From NCBI RefSeq assembly GCF_900113865.1, contig NZ_FOQY01000009.1:124001-188000 (forward strand): a stretch of DNA of 64,000 bases. Reading direction: 5' to 3'. Each line of letters begins with the position of its first letter. Position 1 is the stretch's first letter. The position numbers were made by a program, and so were the translations under genes. The notes under the pieces were generated by a model. The model was not told the DNA's origin. It saw nothing but the letters and a program-made list of their open reading frames with translations, and did not search any database. This stretch comes from Streptosporangium canum (GTDB lineage: Bacteria; Actinomycetota; Actinomycetes; Streptosporangiales; Streptosporangiaceae). Positions 51,936-62,485 of this stretch are shown here, piece by piece.

Positions 51936-54569
51936 GTGAGCATCGCGGAGCCACCGGTCTTCGAGCCGGGATTCGAGCGCACCCCACCGAACAACATCGA
52001 GGCGGAGCAGTCCGTCCTCGGCGGCATGCTGCTGTCCAAGGACGCCATCGCCGACGTCGTCGAGATCCTGCGGTCCGACGACTTCTACCGTCCGGCCCAC
52101 CAGATCATCTACGACATCATCACCGACCTCTACGGCCGGGGCGACCCCGCCGACGCCGTCACCATCTTCGACGAGCTGCAGAAGCGCGGCGAGGTCGCCC
52201 GGGTCGGCGGCGGCGCCTACCTCCACACCCTGACCGCCGTCGTGCCCACCGCGGCCAACGCGGGCTACTACGCGCGGATCGTCCGCGAGCAGGCCATCCT
52301 CCGGCGGCTGATCGAGGCCGGCACCCGCATCGTCTCCTTCGGGTACGGCGGGCAGGACGAGGAGGTCGACGACCTCGTCGACCGCGCCCAGGCCGAGATC
52401 TACAAGGTCACCGAGCGCCGCACCTCCGAGGACTACGTCCCCCTGGCCGACATCATGCCCGGGGCCCTCGACGAGCTGGAGGCCATCGGCGGCCGGGGCG
52501 GCCAGATGGTCGGCGTCCCCACGGGCTTCCAGGACCTCGACGCCCTCACCAACGGCCTCCACCCCGGCCAGATGATCGTCGTGGCCGCCCGCCCGGCCAT
52601 CGGCAAGTCGACTTTGGGGCTGGATTTCGCGAGATCTGCCGCTATCAAGCACGGTATGACGACTGTCGTGTTCTCGCTGGAAATGTCGCGTAATGAGATC
52701 ACGATGCGTCTGCTGTCCGCCGAGGCGAGGGTGGCGCTGCACAACATGCGTTCGGGCACGATGACCGACGACGACTGGGCCAAGCTGGCCCGGCGGATGG
52801 GAGAGGTGGCCGAGGCGCCGCTGTTCATCGACGACTCGCCCAACATGTCGATGATGGAGATCCGGGCCAAGTGCCGCCGTCTCAAGCAGCGCAACGACCT
52901 GCGCTTCGTCATCATCGACTACCTGCAGCTGATGTCCTCGCCGAAGAAGACCGAGAGCCGCCAGAACGAGGTCTCCGAGATCTCCCGTGCCATCAAGCTC
53001 CTCGCCAAGGAGCTGGAGGTCCCGGTCATCGCGATCTCCCAGCTGAACCGTGGTCCCGAGCAGCGGACCGACAAGCGCCCCATGGTCAGCGACCTCCGTG
53101 AATCGGGGTGCCTCACAGCGGACACCCGCATCCTCCGGGCCGACACCGGTGCGGAGGTGCCATTAAGGGAGTTGCTGGACAGCGGGGAGCGTGACATTCC
53201 CGTGTGGTCGCTCGACGAACGGCTGCGGCTCATCCCGAGGACGATGACTCACGTTTTCTCGAGCGGAGTCAAGGAGGTCTTCAAGCTCCGGCTGAAGTCC
53301 GGCCGGGAGGTCGAGGCGACCGCGAACCATCCCTTCATGACCTACGACGGGTGGCGTCCGCTGGGCGAACTCCACCCAGGCACCCGGCTTGCGGTGCCAC
53401 GTCATGTGCCGGCTCCCGCGCAGCTTCAGGAATGGCCGGACGAGGAAGTCGTTCTACTGGCTCACATGATCGGTGATGGGTCGTTCGTGAAGACCCAGTC
53501 GATACGCTACGCGAGCAAGGACGAGGCCTGCCTCGAAACGATGACCGAGGCGGCGAGGCACTTCGGCATCACCGCCGTCCGGGACGAATACGCGTCCGCC
53601 AGGGTGACCACCCTGCGTCTGCCCGCGCCTTATCGCCTAACCCATGGCAAGAGGAATCCGATCGCCGCTTGGCTGGACTCGCTTGGACTCTTCGGGCTGA
53701 GGAGCCACGAGAAGTACGTCCCTGAAGGGATCTTCTCGCTTTCCAAACGGCAGATCGCTCTCTTCCTGCGCCACCTCTGGGCCACCGACGGCTGTGTCTG
53801 GTGGGACGAGAAGCTTGGACAGGCCCGGATTCACTACGCCTCCACGAGCCGGCGCCTGATCGACGACGTCGCTCGGCTTCTTCTGCGCTTCAACGTGATG
53901 ACCAGGGTGAAGGAGGTGCGGAAGGGTGACTGTCGGCCGGGTTATCAGTTGCTCCTCTACGGTGCTGAGAACCAACTGCGCTTCCTTGACGACATTGGTG
54001 TCCACGGTGAACGATCGGTGCAAGCGGAGTGGTGCACCTCTGCGTTGCGTGGAATAAAAGCGAACACGAACGTCGACACCGTCCCCCGTGAGGTATGGGA
54101 CAGGGTGAGAAACGTACTGGCCGAGAAGGGCATGACTCAGCGGGAGTTCTCGGCTGAGCTCGGCACCCAGTTCTGCGGAAGCAGCCTGTGGAAGCGCGCC
54201 CCCGGTCGTGAACGCCTGGGACGGGTCGCCACGATTCTCGATGACGCCCAACTGGAGATGCTCGCCACGAACGACGTCTTCTGGGACGAGATCGTCTCCG
54301 TAGAAAGTCAGGGAGAGCAGGTCGTATACGACGCCACCGTTCTGGGCACCCATAATTTCGTAGCGAACGGCATCAGCGTTCACAACTCGATCGAGCAGGA
54401 TGCCGACATGGTCATCCTTCTCCACAGAGAAGACGCATACGAGCGTGAATCGCCCCGGGCGGGTGAAGCCGACCTGATCGTGGCCAAGCACCGTAACGGC
54501 CCCACCGCCACGGTCACCGTGGCCTTCCAGGGCCACTACAGCCGCTTCGTCGACATGGCCCCCCACTAG
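51936..54569 (+). CDS. dnaB: Replicative DNA helicase DnaB, intein-containing
   Basis: Precursor of 877 aa; removing the 426-aa intein leaves a normal 451-aa helicase. The N-terminal domain starts RTPPNNIEAEQSVLGGMLL. RecA-like core: Walker A with K224 in RPAIGKST, FSLEMSRNEITMRL, and Walker B FVIIDYLQLM. After intein removal the sequence reads MVSDLRESG-SIEQDADMV. GTG at 51936 follows AAGAGGGGG. Two compositional anomalies occur: the intein itself, and a short segment just after the P-loop (52611 to about 52750) using codons such as AGA, TCT, GAT, GGT and AAT that are rare nearby. Confidence 0.97.
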   Translation: MSIAEPPVFEPGFERTPPNNIEAEQSVLGGMLLSKDAIADVVEILRSDDFYRPAHQIIYDIITDLYGRGDPADAVTIFDELQKRGEVARVGGGAYLHTLTAVVPTAANAGYYARIVREQAILRRLIEAGTRIVSFGYGGQDEEVDDLVDRAQAEIYKVTERRTSEDYVPLADIMPGALDELEAIGGRGGQMVGVPTGFQDLDALTNGLHPGQMIVVAARPAIGKSTLGLDFARSAAIKHGMTTVVFSLEMSRNEITMRLLSAEARVALHNMRSGTMTDDDWAKLARRMGEVAEAPLFIDDSPNMSMMEIRAKCRRLKQRNDLRFVIIDYLQLMSSPKKTESRQNEVSEISRAIKLLAKELEVPVIAISQLNRGPEQRTDKRPMVSDLRESGCLTADTRILRADTGAEVPLRELLDSGERDIPVWSLDERLRLIPRTMTHVFSSGVKEVFKLRLKSGREVEATANHPFMTYDGWRPLGELHPGTRLAVPRHVPAPAQLQEWPDEEVVLLAHMIGDGSFVKTQSIRYASKDEACLETMTEAARHFGITAVRDEYASARVTTLRLPAPYRLTHGKRNPIAAWLDSLGLFGLRSHEKYVPEGIFSLSKRQIALFLRHLWATDGCVWWDEKLGQARIHYASTSRRLIDDVARLLLRFNVMTRVKEVRKGDCRPGYQLLLYGAENQLRFLDDIGVHGERSVQAEWCTSALRGIKANTNVDTVPREVWDRVRNVLAEKGMTQREFSAELGTQFCGSSLWKRAPGRERLGRVATILDDAQLEMLATNDVFWDEIVSVESQGEQVVYDATVLGTHNFVANGISVHNSIEQDADMVILLHREDAYERESPRAGEADLIVAKHRNGPTATVTVAFQGHYSRFVDMAPH
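53109..54386 (+). other. DnaB intein with LAGLIDADG endonuclease
   Basis: Residues 392-817 of the dnaB product. It starts with Cys392 (CLTADTRILRADTG), has a block-B-like TANHPF near 462-467, two LAGLIDADG-type motifs (AHMIGDGSF near 509-517 and RHLWATDGCVW near 613-623) and ends NFVANGISVHN before the +1 Ser818. All splice-site residues are intact, so splicing is expected. Insertion is between RESG and SIEQ, the same site as the Synechocystis DnaB intein. The sequence has more A/T at third positions than its exteins, consistent with horizontal acquisition. Confidence 0.95.
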
Positions 54570-54759
54570 GCCCGTCCTGTAGGGCCACGGTTTCCGTGGC
54601 GGAGTACGGCTTGGCGGGCGGAGTGCGGCCTCCTGGGGTGCGGCCGGAGTACGGCGGAAACTGTCACGGACAGTCCCTTCGCTCGTGTTCCGGCCCCAGC
54701 CTCAAGGCGAGCAGATCTTCGGCGGCCCCTTGCCGGGGGCGTGAGTCGATGTGTCCCCG

Positions 54760-56349
<1,590 letters not shown>

Positions 56350-56410
56350 TCACGATGTCGCGGGCCTCGGCGTGGGGTGCGAGGGGGCTCCGGGCGCGGA
56401 GAGGGGGAGC

Positions 56411-56923
56411 CTACGCTCCGGTGGAGGCGATGCCGCCGTGGAGCACCAGGGCCCAGGCGAGGCAGCCGAACGCGGCCGTGGACGTCACCGCGCGGATGAG
56501 GTTCCAGCGGTTCCACGTCGCCTCGAAGGCCTCGCGTACCGCCGCGAGGTCGGCGATGCCGTCGGGCTGTCCGGCCGCGGCGAGCTGGTCGTTGAGCGGC
56601 ACGTTGACGGCGGCGGTGATGGCGAACGTCAGCCCGTACAGCACCAGGGCGGCAACGATCCAGGGCAGCACGTGCCGCCCGTCCCCACGCAGGTGAAGCG
56701 CTCCCGCCAGGGCGATCAGGGCCAGCGTGCCCACGAAGGGGACGAGGAACCAGCCGTTGAGGATCTTCACATTGATCCACTGCATCGCGCTGACGAAGGT
56801 CCGGTCGTCCGTCCGGCCGAGACCGAGCATGACCGCGCAGGTGAACGCGTAGAACAGGCCCGCGATGAGCCCGGTGGTCAGTGTGGACGCGACCAGCGCG
56901 GCGCTCCGAAACAACTCGAACAT
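56411..56923 (-). CDS. DUF1772 (anthrone oxygenase-like) membrane protein
   Basis: A 170-aa protein with four hydrophobic segments. LVASTLTTGLIAGLFYAFTC, VMLGLGRTDDRTFVSAMQWI and NVPLNDQLA with the later WNRWNLIRAVTSTAAF are DUF1772 signatures. ATG at 56923 follows GGAGG five bases away. It lies 92 bp downstream of an NmrA-like gene, the two probably being co-transcribed and both possibly under the AraC-type regulator. Enzymatic activity unknown. Confidence 0.82.
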   Translation of the reverse strand: MFELFRSAALVASTLTTGLIAGLFYAFTCAVMLGLGRTDDRTFVSAMQWINVKILNGWFLVPFVGTLALIALAGALHLRGDGRHVLPWIVAALVLYGLTFAITAAVNVPLNDQLAAAGQPDGIADLAAVREAFEATWNRWNLIRAVTSTAAFGCLAWALVLHGGIASTGA

Positions 56924-57015
56924 CCCATCCTCCGTTACGGAAATCCAATGTGCGGTCACGGACGCCGGGCGTGCCCCCGCGGGATCCCGCCCGGCGTCCG
57001 TGGATCGCGGGTCTC

Positions 57016-57852
57016 TCAGCCGTTCCAGACGCCGGTGGCCGCCGCGTCCCGCGCGTAGTCGGCGAAATCCCGGGGCTCCCTGCCCAGGGCGAGCCGGACG
57101 CCGTCGGTCAGGTGGGCGTTGCGGCCGTCCAGGACCTTGGTGAACAGCTCGGTCAGCATCGTCGCCTCATCGGCCGGTACGCCGTGCTCCACGAGCGCGT
57201 CCGCGTACTCCTCGGCGGAGACCGGTACGTACCGTACCTCCCGGTCTGCCGCTTTGGCGATCTCGCCGGCGGCGTCGGCGAAGGTCAGCAGCCGGGGGCC
57301 GGTCAGCTCGTATGTCCGGCCCGCGTGTCCGTCCTCGGTCAGCGCCGCGACCGCGACGTCCGCGATGTCCTCGACGTCGATGAACGGCTCCGCCACGTTC
57401 CCGGCGGGCAGCGCCACCACGCCGCTGAGCACCGGCTCCAGCAGGTAGTGCTCGCTGAAGTTCTGGTTGAACCAGCTCGCCCGCAGGATCGTCCACTCGG
57501 CGCCGGACTCCTGGACCGTCCGCTCGCAGGCCCGAGCCTCCTCCTCGCCCCGGCCGGACAGCAGGACGAGCCGCCGGACGCCGCCGTCGGCCGCCAGTGC
57601 GGCGAAGGAGCCGATCGAGGCGGCGGCGCCGGGGGCGGCCAGGTCGGGGTAGTACGTCACGTAGACCGACTCCACGTCCCGCAGCGCGGCTGCCCACGTG
57701 GCCTGGTCCTCCCAGTCGAACGGGGGCGTGCCCGAGCGGGAACCGGCCCGCACCGGCAGGCCGCGGGCCGCGAGCCGTTCCACCACGCGGCGGCCGGTCT
57801 TGCCCGTTCCGCCGAGGACCAGCGTCGTTCCCTGTCGCGTGTTCTCTGTCAT
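57016..57852 (-). CDS. NmrA/atypical SDR NAD(P)-binding protein
   Basis: A 278-aa Rossmann protein with TLVLGGTGKTGRRVVERL at the N-terminus (GGTGKTG nucleotide motif). ILRASWFNQNFSEHYL replaces the classical YxxxK, and ADALVEHGVPADEA lies near the C-terminus, as in NAD(P)H-quinone-oxidoreductase-like or redox-sensing NmrA relatives. ATG at 57852. It is divergent from an AraC-family gene with an 82-bp shared promoter region, the usual layout of a regulator and its target. Confidence 0.86.
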   Translation of the reverse strand: MTENTRQGTTLVLGGTGKTGRRVVERLAARGLPVRAGSRSGTPPFDWEDQATWAAALRDVESVYVTYYPDLAAPGAAASIGSFAALAADGGVRRLVLLSGRGEEEARACERTVQESGAEWTILRASWFNQNFSEHYLLEPVLSGVVALPAGNVAEPFIDVEDIADVAVAALTEDGHAGRTYELTGPRLLTFADAAGEIAKAADREVRYVPVSAEEYADALVEHGVPADEATMLTELFTKVLDGRNAHLTDGVRLALGREPRDFADYARDAAATGVWNG

Positions 57853-57934
57853 GCCACAAGTGAAGCGCCGACGAGGTGAGACTGGCCATGGCTGAGAGCC
57901 GCAAAACCATGTTCATGCGTCTAAAATCAGGCGC

Positions 57935-58864
57935 ATGGACGTACTCGCGGGTCTCCTGGACGGGCCGAGGGCCCGGGGAGCGTTCCTGCTACGATCGATC
58001 TTGAACCCACCCTGGTCCCTGCGGATCCAGGACCGGGCGCCGCTCACCCTGGTGGCCATGATGCGGGGCCAGGCGTGGGTGATCCCCGACCACGGGGAAA
58101 CGGTACGGCTGCGCCCCGGAGACGTCGCGATCATGCGCGGCCCGGATCCGTACACGGTCGCCGACGACCCGGCCACCCCGCCCCAGGTGGTGATCCAGCC
58201 CGGACAGCACTGCACCACCCCCGACGGCGAGTCCCTGGCCCAGGAGATGGCTCTGGGCGTCCGCACCTGGGGCAACGGCCCGGACGGCTCGACGGTGATG
58301 ATCACCGGCACCTACCAGATGCACGGAGAGATCAGCCGGCGGCTGCTCGCGGCGCTGCCCGCGCTGCTGGTCCTGCCCGAGGACGCCTGGGACTGCCCGC
58401 TGATCCCGCTGCTCGGCGACGAGATCGTCAAGGACGAGCCGGGGCAGGAGGCCGTGCTCGACCGGCTGCTCGACCTACTGCTCATCGCCGTCCTGCGGGC
58501 CTGGTTCTCCCGCCCGGAGGCGGAGGCCCCGGCGTGGTACCGCGCCCACAGCGACCCCGTGGTGGGCCGGGCACTGCGGATGCTCCACAACAACCCGGCC
58601 CACCCCTGGACCGTGGCCGCGCTGGCGGCCGGGACCGGCGTCTCCCGCGCGTCGCTGGCGCGTCGCTTCACCGACCTGGTCGGCGAGTCGCCCATGGCGT
58701 TCCTCACCGGCTGGCGGCTGGCCATGGCCGCCGACCTGCTCCGCGAGACCGACGCCACCATCGGCGCGGTGGCCCGGCAGGTCGGCTACGGCAGCTCCTT
58801 CGCACTGAGCACCGCCTTCAAACGCGTGCTCGGCGTCAGCCCGCAGGAGCACCGAGCCATGTGA
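57935..58864 (+). CDS. AraC-family transcriptional regulator with cupin domain
   Basis: A 309-aa activator. The N-terminal cupin-like sensor domain (about 1-170) includes VRLRPGDVAIMRGPDPYTV. The C-terminal pair of helix-turn-helices (about 205-305) contains WTVAALAAGTGVSRASLARR then FTDLVGESPMAFLTGWRLAM and VGYGSSFALSTAFKRVLGVS. ATG at 57935. Divergence from the NmrA-like gene implies control of that gene and the DUF1772 gene. Confidence 0.92.
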   Translation: MDVLAGLLDGPRARGAFLLRSILNPPWSLRIQDRAPLTLVAMMRGQAWVIPDHGETVRLRPGDVAIMRGPDPYTVADDPATPPQVVIQPGQHCTTPDGESLAQEMALGVRTWGNGPDGSTVMITGTYQMHGEISRRLLAALPALLVLPEDAWDCPLIPLLGDEIVKDEPGQEAVLDRLLDLLLIAVLRAWFSRPEAEAPAWYRAHSDPVVGRALRMLHNNPAHPWTVAALAAGTGVSRASLARRFTDLVGESPMAFLTGWRLAMAADLLRETDATIGAVARQVGYGSSFALSTAFKRVLGVSPQEHRAM

Positions 58865-58891
58865 GGGCGCGGGCCGCCTCGCCGTAGGCGG

Positions 58892-59629
58892 TCAGAGGAC
58901 CGGGCGCATGTGGGTGGTGAGACGGCCGTCGTCGAAGACGTGCACGGCGATCTGGGGCGGCAGGTCGAAGTCGCGGGGGTCCGGTGAGGCGTACTCCTGG
59001 GGGAGCAGCGCGGTGGAGACGACCCCCGGGGCGACGATCAGCGGCAGACCGGCGAAGGTGGTGCTCGCCGGAGTGTGGGCGTGGCCCGCCAGCACGGCCA
59101 CCACCTGGGGGTGCCGCCGCAGGACCTTCTCCAGCCGCTCCGGCTCCCGCAGCCCGATGGTGTCCACGTAGGGGATGCCCAGCGCCACCGCCGGGTGGTG
59201 CATGCCCACGATGACCGGGGTGGCGGGGGATTCGGCGAGCACGGTCTCCAGCCAGGCGATCGTCTCGTCCTCCAGGACACCCTCCGGCCGCCCGGGGACG
59301 CTGGAGTCGCACAGGGCCACGGTCAGGCCGTCGAGCCGCAGGACCTGGTTGACCGGGCCGTCGCCGTCCTGGCCGAGAAGGACCTCGCGGAAGGCCGGGC
59401 GGACGTCGTGGTTGCCCGGGCAGACAACCGTCGGGTAACGCGAGGCCAGCAGCTCGCGTGCGGTCGTGTACTCCTCGGCCGTACCGTGGTCGGCGATGTC
59501 CCCGGTTACGATGACGGCGTCCAGCGGGCCGGGCAGGTCCTCCAGGTGTCGCATTACGGCCCGCGCCCGCTCGACGCTGCGGGGGGAGCCATCGATGTGA
59601 ATGTCACTCACATGCGCCAGTGTCAGCAT
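58892..59629 (-). CDS. Metallophosphoesterase (CpdA-like cyclic-nucleotide phosphodiesterase)
   Basis: A 245-aa calcineurin-like phosphoesterase with all metal-binding motifs in order: HVSDIHID (D9, H11), VTGDIADHG, CPGNHDVR, VGMHHPA and GHAHTPAST. The set matches class III cAMP phosphodiesterases such as CpdA, but other phosphodiesters are possible. ATG at 59629. Convergent with the AraC-type gene, single-gene unit. Confidence 0.88.
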   Translation of the reverse strand: MLTLAHVSDIHIDGSPRSVERARAVMRHLEDLPGPLDAVIVTGDIADHGTAEEYTTARELLASRYPTVVCPGNHDVRPAFREVLLGQDGDGPVNQVLRLDGLTVALCDSSVPGRPEGVLEDETIAWLETVLAESPATPVIVGMHHPAVALGIPYVDTIGLREPERLEKVLRRHPQVVAVLAGHAHTPASTTFAGLPLIVAPGVVSTALLPQEYASPDPRDFDLPPQIAVHVFDDGRLTTHMRPVL

Positions 59630-59671
59630 GCCCCACAGGGTGCCACGCGCCGCCCTCCGCCCACCCACCCG

Positions 59672-59698
59672 GTACGGCCCGCGGCGTGCCGGCCGTAC
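59672..59698 (-). terminator. Hairpin downstream of tetR
   Basis: GTACGGCC and GGCCGTAC form an 8-bp stem with an 11-base loop in the gap after the tetR gene on the minus strand. The same GTACGGCC stem is used in the hairpin at 60401-60433. Confidence 0.5.
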
Positions 59699-59777
59699 GG
59701 GGCGGTCAAGAAGCGAGGCGGGACGTCAGGGGAGCAGGACGAGGCGCCCGCGGTGAGCCGCCCGCGGGCTGGGTTGA

Positions 59778-60359
59778 TCAGTCCAGGACCGTGAGCGCCT
59801 GGGCGGCGGCGTCACGCAGGCGCGCCGGATCCGACAGCCCCTTGGACGTCAGCCGCAGCCCCTGCAGGAAGACCAGCAGGAACCGGGCCAGCGCCCTCGG
59901 GTCGCGGTCCCCGGCCAGCTCCCCCTGCGCCTGGGCCCGGATGAGCGCCGAGGCCAGCGCGGTCTCCAGCGCGGTCCAGTTGGCGTCCACGAACCGGGCC
60001 ACCGTGTCGTCGCCCGGAAGCATCTCCCCGGCCGCGTTCACGATCATGCAGCCGCGTCGCCGCTGGTCGCGGATGGAATCCTCGGTGTAGGACTCGACCA
60101 GCCCCCGTACGGCCGGCAGCGCGGGCCCCGGCTGCGACAGCGTCTCCACCGGCGACGGCTCCCTGGTCTCCAGGTAGCGCCGCAGGGCCTTCAGATAGAG
60201 CTCGTGCTTGCCGCCGAACGTGGCGTACAGGCTCGCCCTGCCGATCCCCAGATGTTCCACCAGGTCGGCCATGGAGGTCGTCTCGTAGCCGCGCTCCCAG
60301 AACAGCTCCATCGCCGCCTGGAGCGCGACCTCCGGATCGAACTCCTTCGTCCTCGCCAT
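59778..60359 (-). CDS. TetR-family transcriptional repressor
   Basis: A 193-aa regulator. The N-terminal DNA-binding domain (about 8-55) contains VALQAAMELFWERGYETTSM followed by ADLVEHLGIGRASLYATFGG and KHELYLKAL. The C-terminal part resembles the YxaF/LmrA-type TetR_C. ATG at 60359. The apparent promoter places the transcript start at or next to the ATG, so the message may be leaderless. It lies downstream of an ABC-2 exporter it may control. Confidence 0.92.
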   Translation of the reverse strand: MARTKEFDPEVALQAAMELFWERGYETTSMADLVEHLGIGRASLYATFGGKHELYLKALRRYLETREPSPVETLSQPGPALPAVRGLVESYTEDSIRDQRRRGCMIVNAAGEMLPGDDTVARFVDANWTALETALASALIRAQAQGELAGDRDPRALARFLLVFLQGLRLTSKGLSDPARLRDAAAQALTVLD

Positions 60360-60365
60360 GGGAAA

Positions 60366-60395
60366 ACCGTAGAACAAATTGGAATGACCAGTCAA
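60366..60395 (-). promoter_or_regulatory. tetR promoter with overlapping operator
   Basis: On the minus strand TTGACT (60395-60390) and TACGGT (60371-60366) are 18 bp apart; the expected start is about 60360, adjacent to the ATG. TGACCAGTCA at 60385-60394 overlaps the -35 and resembles the LmrA/YxaF operator core, suggesting autorepression. Confidence 0.6.
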
Positions 60396-60400
60396 ATAAT

Positions 60401-60433
60401 GTACGGCCCACCCCTCTCCGGGGCGGGCCGTAC
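60401..60433 (-). terminator. Terminator after the ABC-2 permease
   Basis: GTACGGCCC and GGGCCGTAC pair over 9 bp with additional C/G pairing inside, 12 bp beyond the permease stop and directly upstream of the tetR promoter. It separates the exporter from tetR transcription. Confidence 0.65.
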
Positions 60434-60444
60434 CGGATCGGGGA

Positions 60445-61179
60445 CTACTCCCACCGGAACAGCCGCGCGGACAGCACACCGGTGACGAGCACGGTCGCGG
60501 CCATCACCGCCAGGTGCAGCGGCTGGGGCGCGTGACCCGCCCACGTGTCGCGGAGCGCCTGGGCGAACGGCGCCATCGGCAGGAAGTCGCCGATCCGCTG
60601 CGCCAGGTCCGGCAGGAACTCCCGGGGGACCCACATGCCCGCCATGAAGAGCAGCGGGAACATCAGGAGCGAGCCGATGCCCGGCGCGGCCTTGGCGCTG
60701 GGCGCCACGGCGGCGATCAGCAGGCCGAGACCGAACATCGAGGCGCTGCCGAGCAGGAAAACACCCGCGAACGCCAGGAGACTCCTGGGCACGGCCACGC
60801 CGAGGACGAGGTTGCCCAGGCCGATCAGCAGGACGGTCGCGACGACCGCCACCGCGACGTTGTTCACCACCTGGGCGACCAGCAGCCGGACCGGCCGGAC
60901 CGGGGTGGTCGACATCCGGCGCAGCACGCCGCTCTCCCGGTAGGCCACCAGGGTGCCCGGCAGGGCGGTCAGCGCCATCGTCACCACCGACAGCAGCACC
61001 ATCATGCCGGGGAGCTGGGTGTCGATCACCCGTTGCCCGCCCAGGGCGGGGTCCGCCGTCTGGAAGCCGGGGATGCTGCCCAGCCCGAGCAGGAGCGCCA
61101 GGGGGAGCAGGATCGCGAAGATCGGACCACCCGGCTCCCGCAGGAAGAGCTTCGCCTCGGTCAGGATCATCTTGTTCAT
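60445..61179 (-). CDS. ABC-2 type transporter permease
   Basis: A 244-aa permease with six hydrophobic segments and the ABC-2 core: LPGMMVLLSVVTMALTALPG, YRESGVLRRMSTTPVRPVRL, then MFGLGLLIAAVAPSAKAAPG and FLPMAPFAQALRDTWAGH. ATG at 61179 with AAGGAG five bases upstream. It pairs with the ATPase encoded upstream, but a 273-bp gap with a hairpin near 61428-61449 and no gene separates them. Likely exports a drug or lipid; substrate unknown. Confidence 0.9.
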   Translation of the reverse strand: MNKMILTEAKLFLREPGGPIFAILLPLALLLGLGSIPGFQTADPALGGQRVIDTQLPGMMVLLSVVTMALTALPGTLVAYRESGVLRRMSTTPVRPVRLLVAQVVNNVAVAVVATVLLIGLGNLVLGVAVPRSLLAFAGVFLLGSASMFGLGLLIAAVAPSAKAAPGIGSLLMFPLLFMAGMWVPREFLPDLAQRIGDFLPMAPFAQALRDTWAGHAPQPLHLAVMAATVLVTGVLSARLFRWE

Positions 61180-61427
61180 CAAATCTCCTTGAGCGTGGAT
61201 ACCCCGCCCTCGGGTGGGGAGGAAGCGCGGCGCGGCGGCGCGCGATTCGGTAATGTGTTCGGCGGCGGCGATAACCAAGCCGTTACTTGCGTGATCGGCT
61301 ATACCCTCGCCGCCGGGCCGGTGGAGAGGTGAAACGCCTGTGGAGCCGGTGTAAGACCTCAACGGAGATCCTTCCGGGCGGGCTACCGGCGGTGAAGCAG
61401 GAACTCTCACGGGCGACCGTGGGAATC

Positions 61428-61449
61428 CCCTCCCCTCAGGGAGAGGAGG
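61428..61449 (-). terminator. Possible hairpin between ABC ATPase and permease genes
   Basis: CCCCTCCCCT and GGGAGAGGAGG can pair imperfectly just after the ATPase stop. It may attenuate read-through into the permease gene. The remaining part of 61180-61452 shows nothing recognisable. Confidence 0.35.
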
Positions 61450-61452
61450 AGG

Positions 61453-62352
<900 letters not shown>

Positions 62353-62485
62353 GCCGACGACCCTAGGAAACCCGCGGGCCGCGCGGAATCCGGCTGAGCA
62401 CCCGGCGGGGGTGTGGCTACCTCCACCCCGGTACGGCGTCCAGCGCCATTGGTACGGCGAGGGCGGATGGGCGAGACTCCATGAC

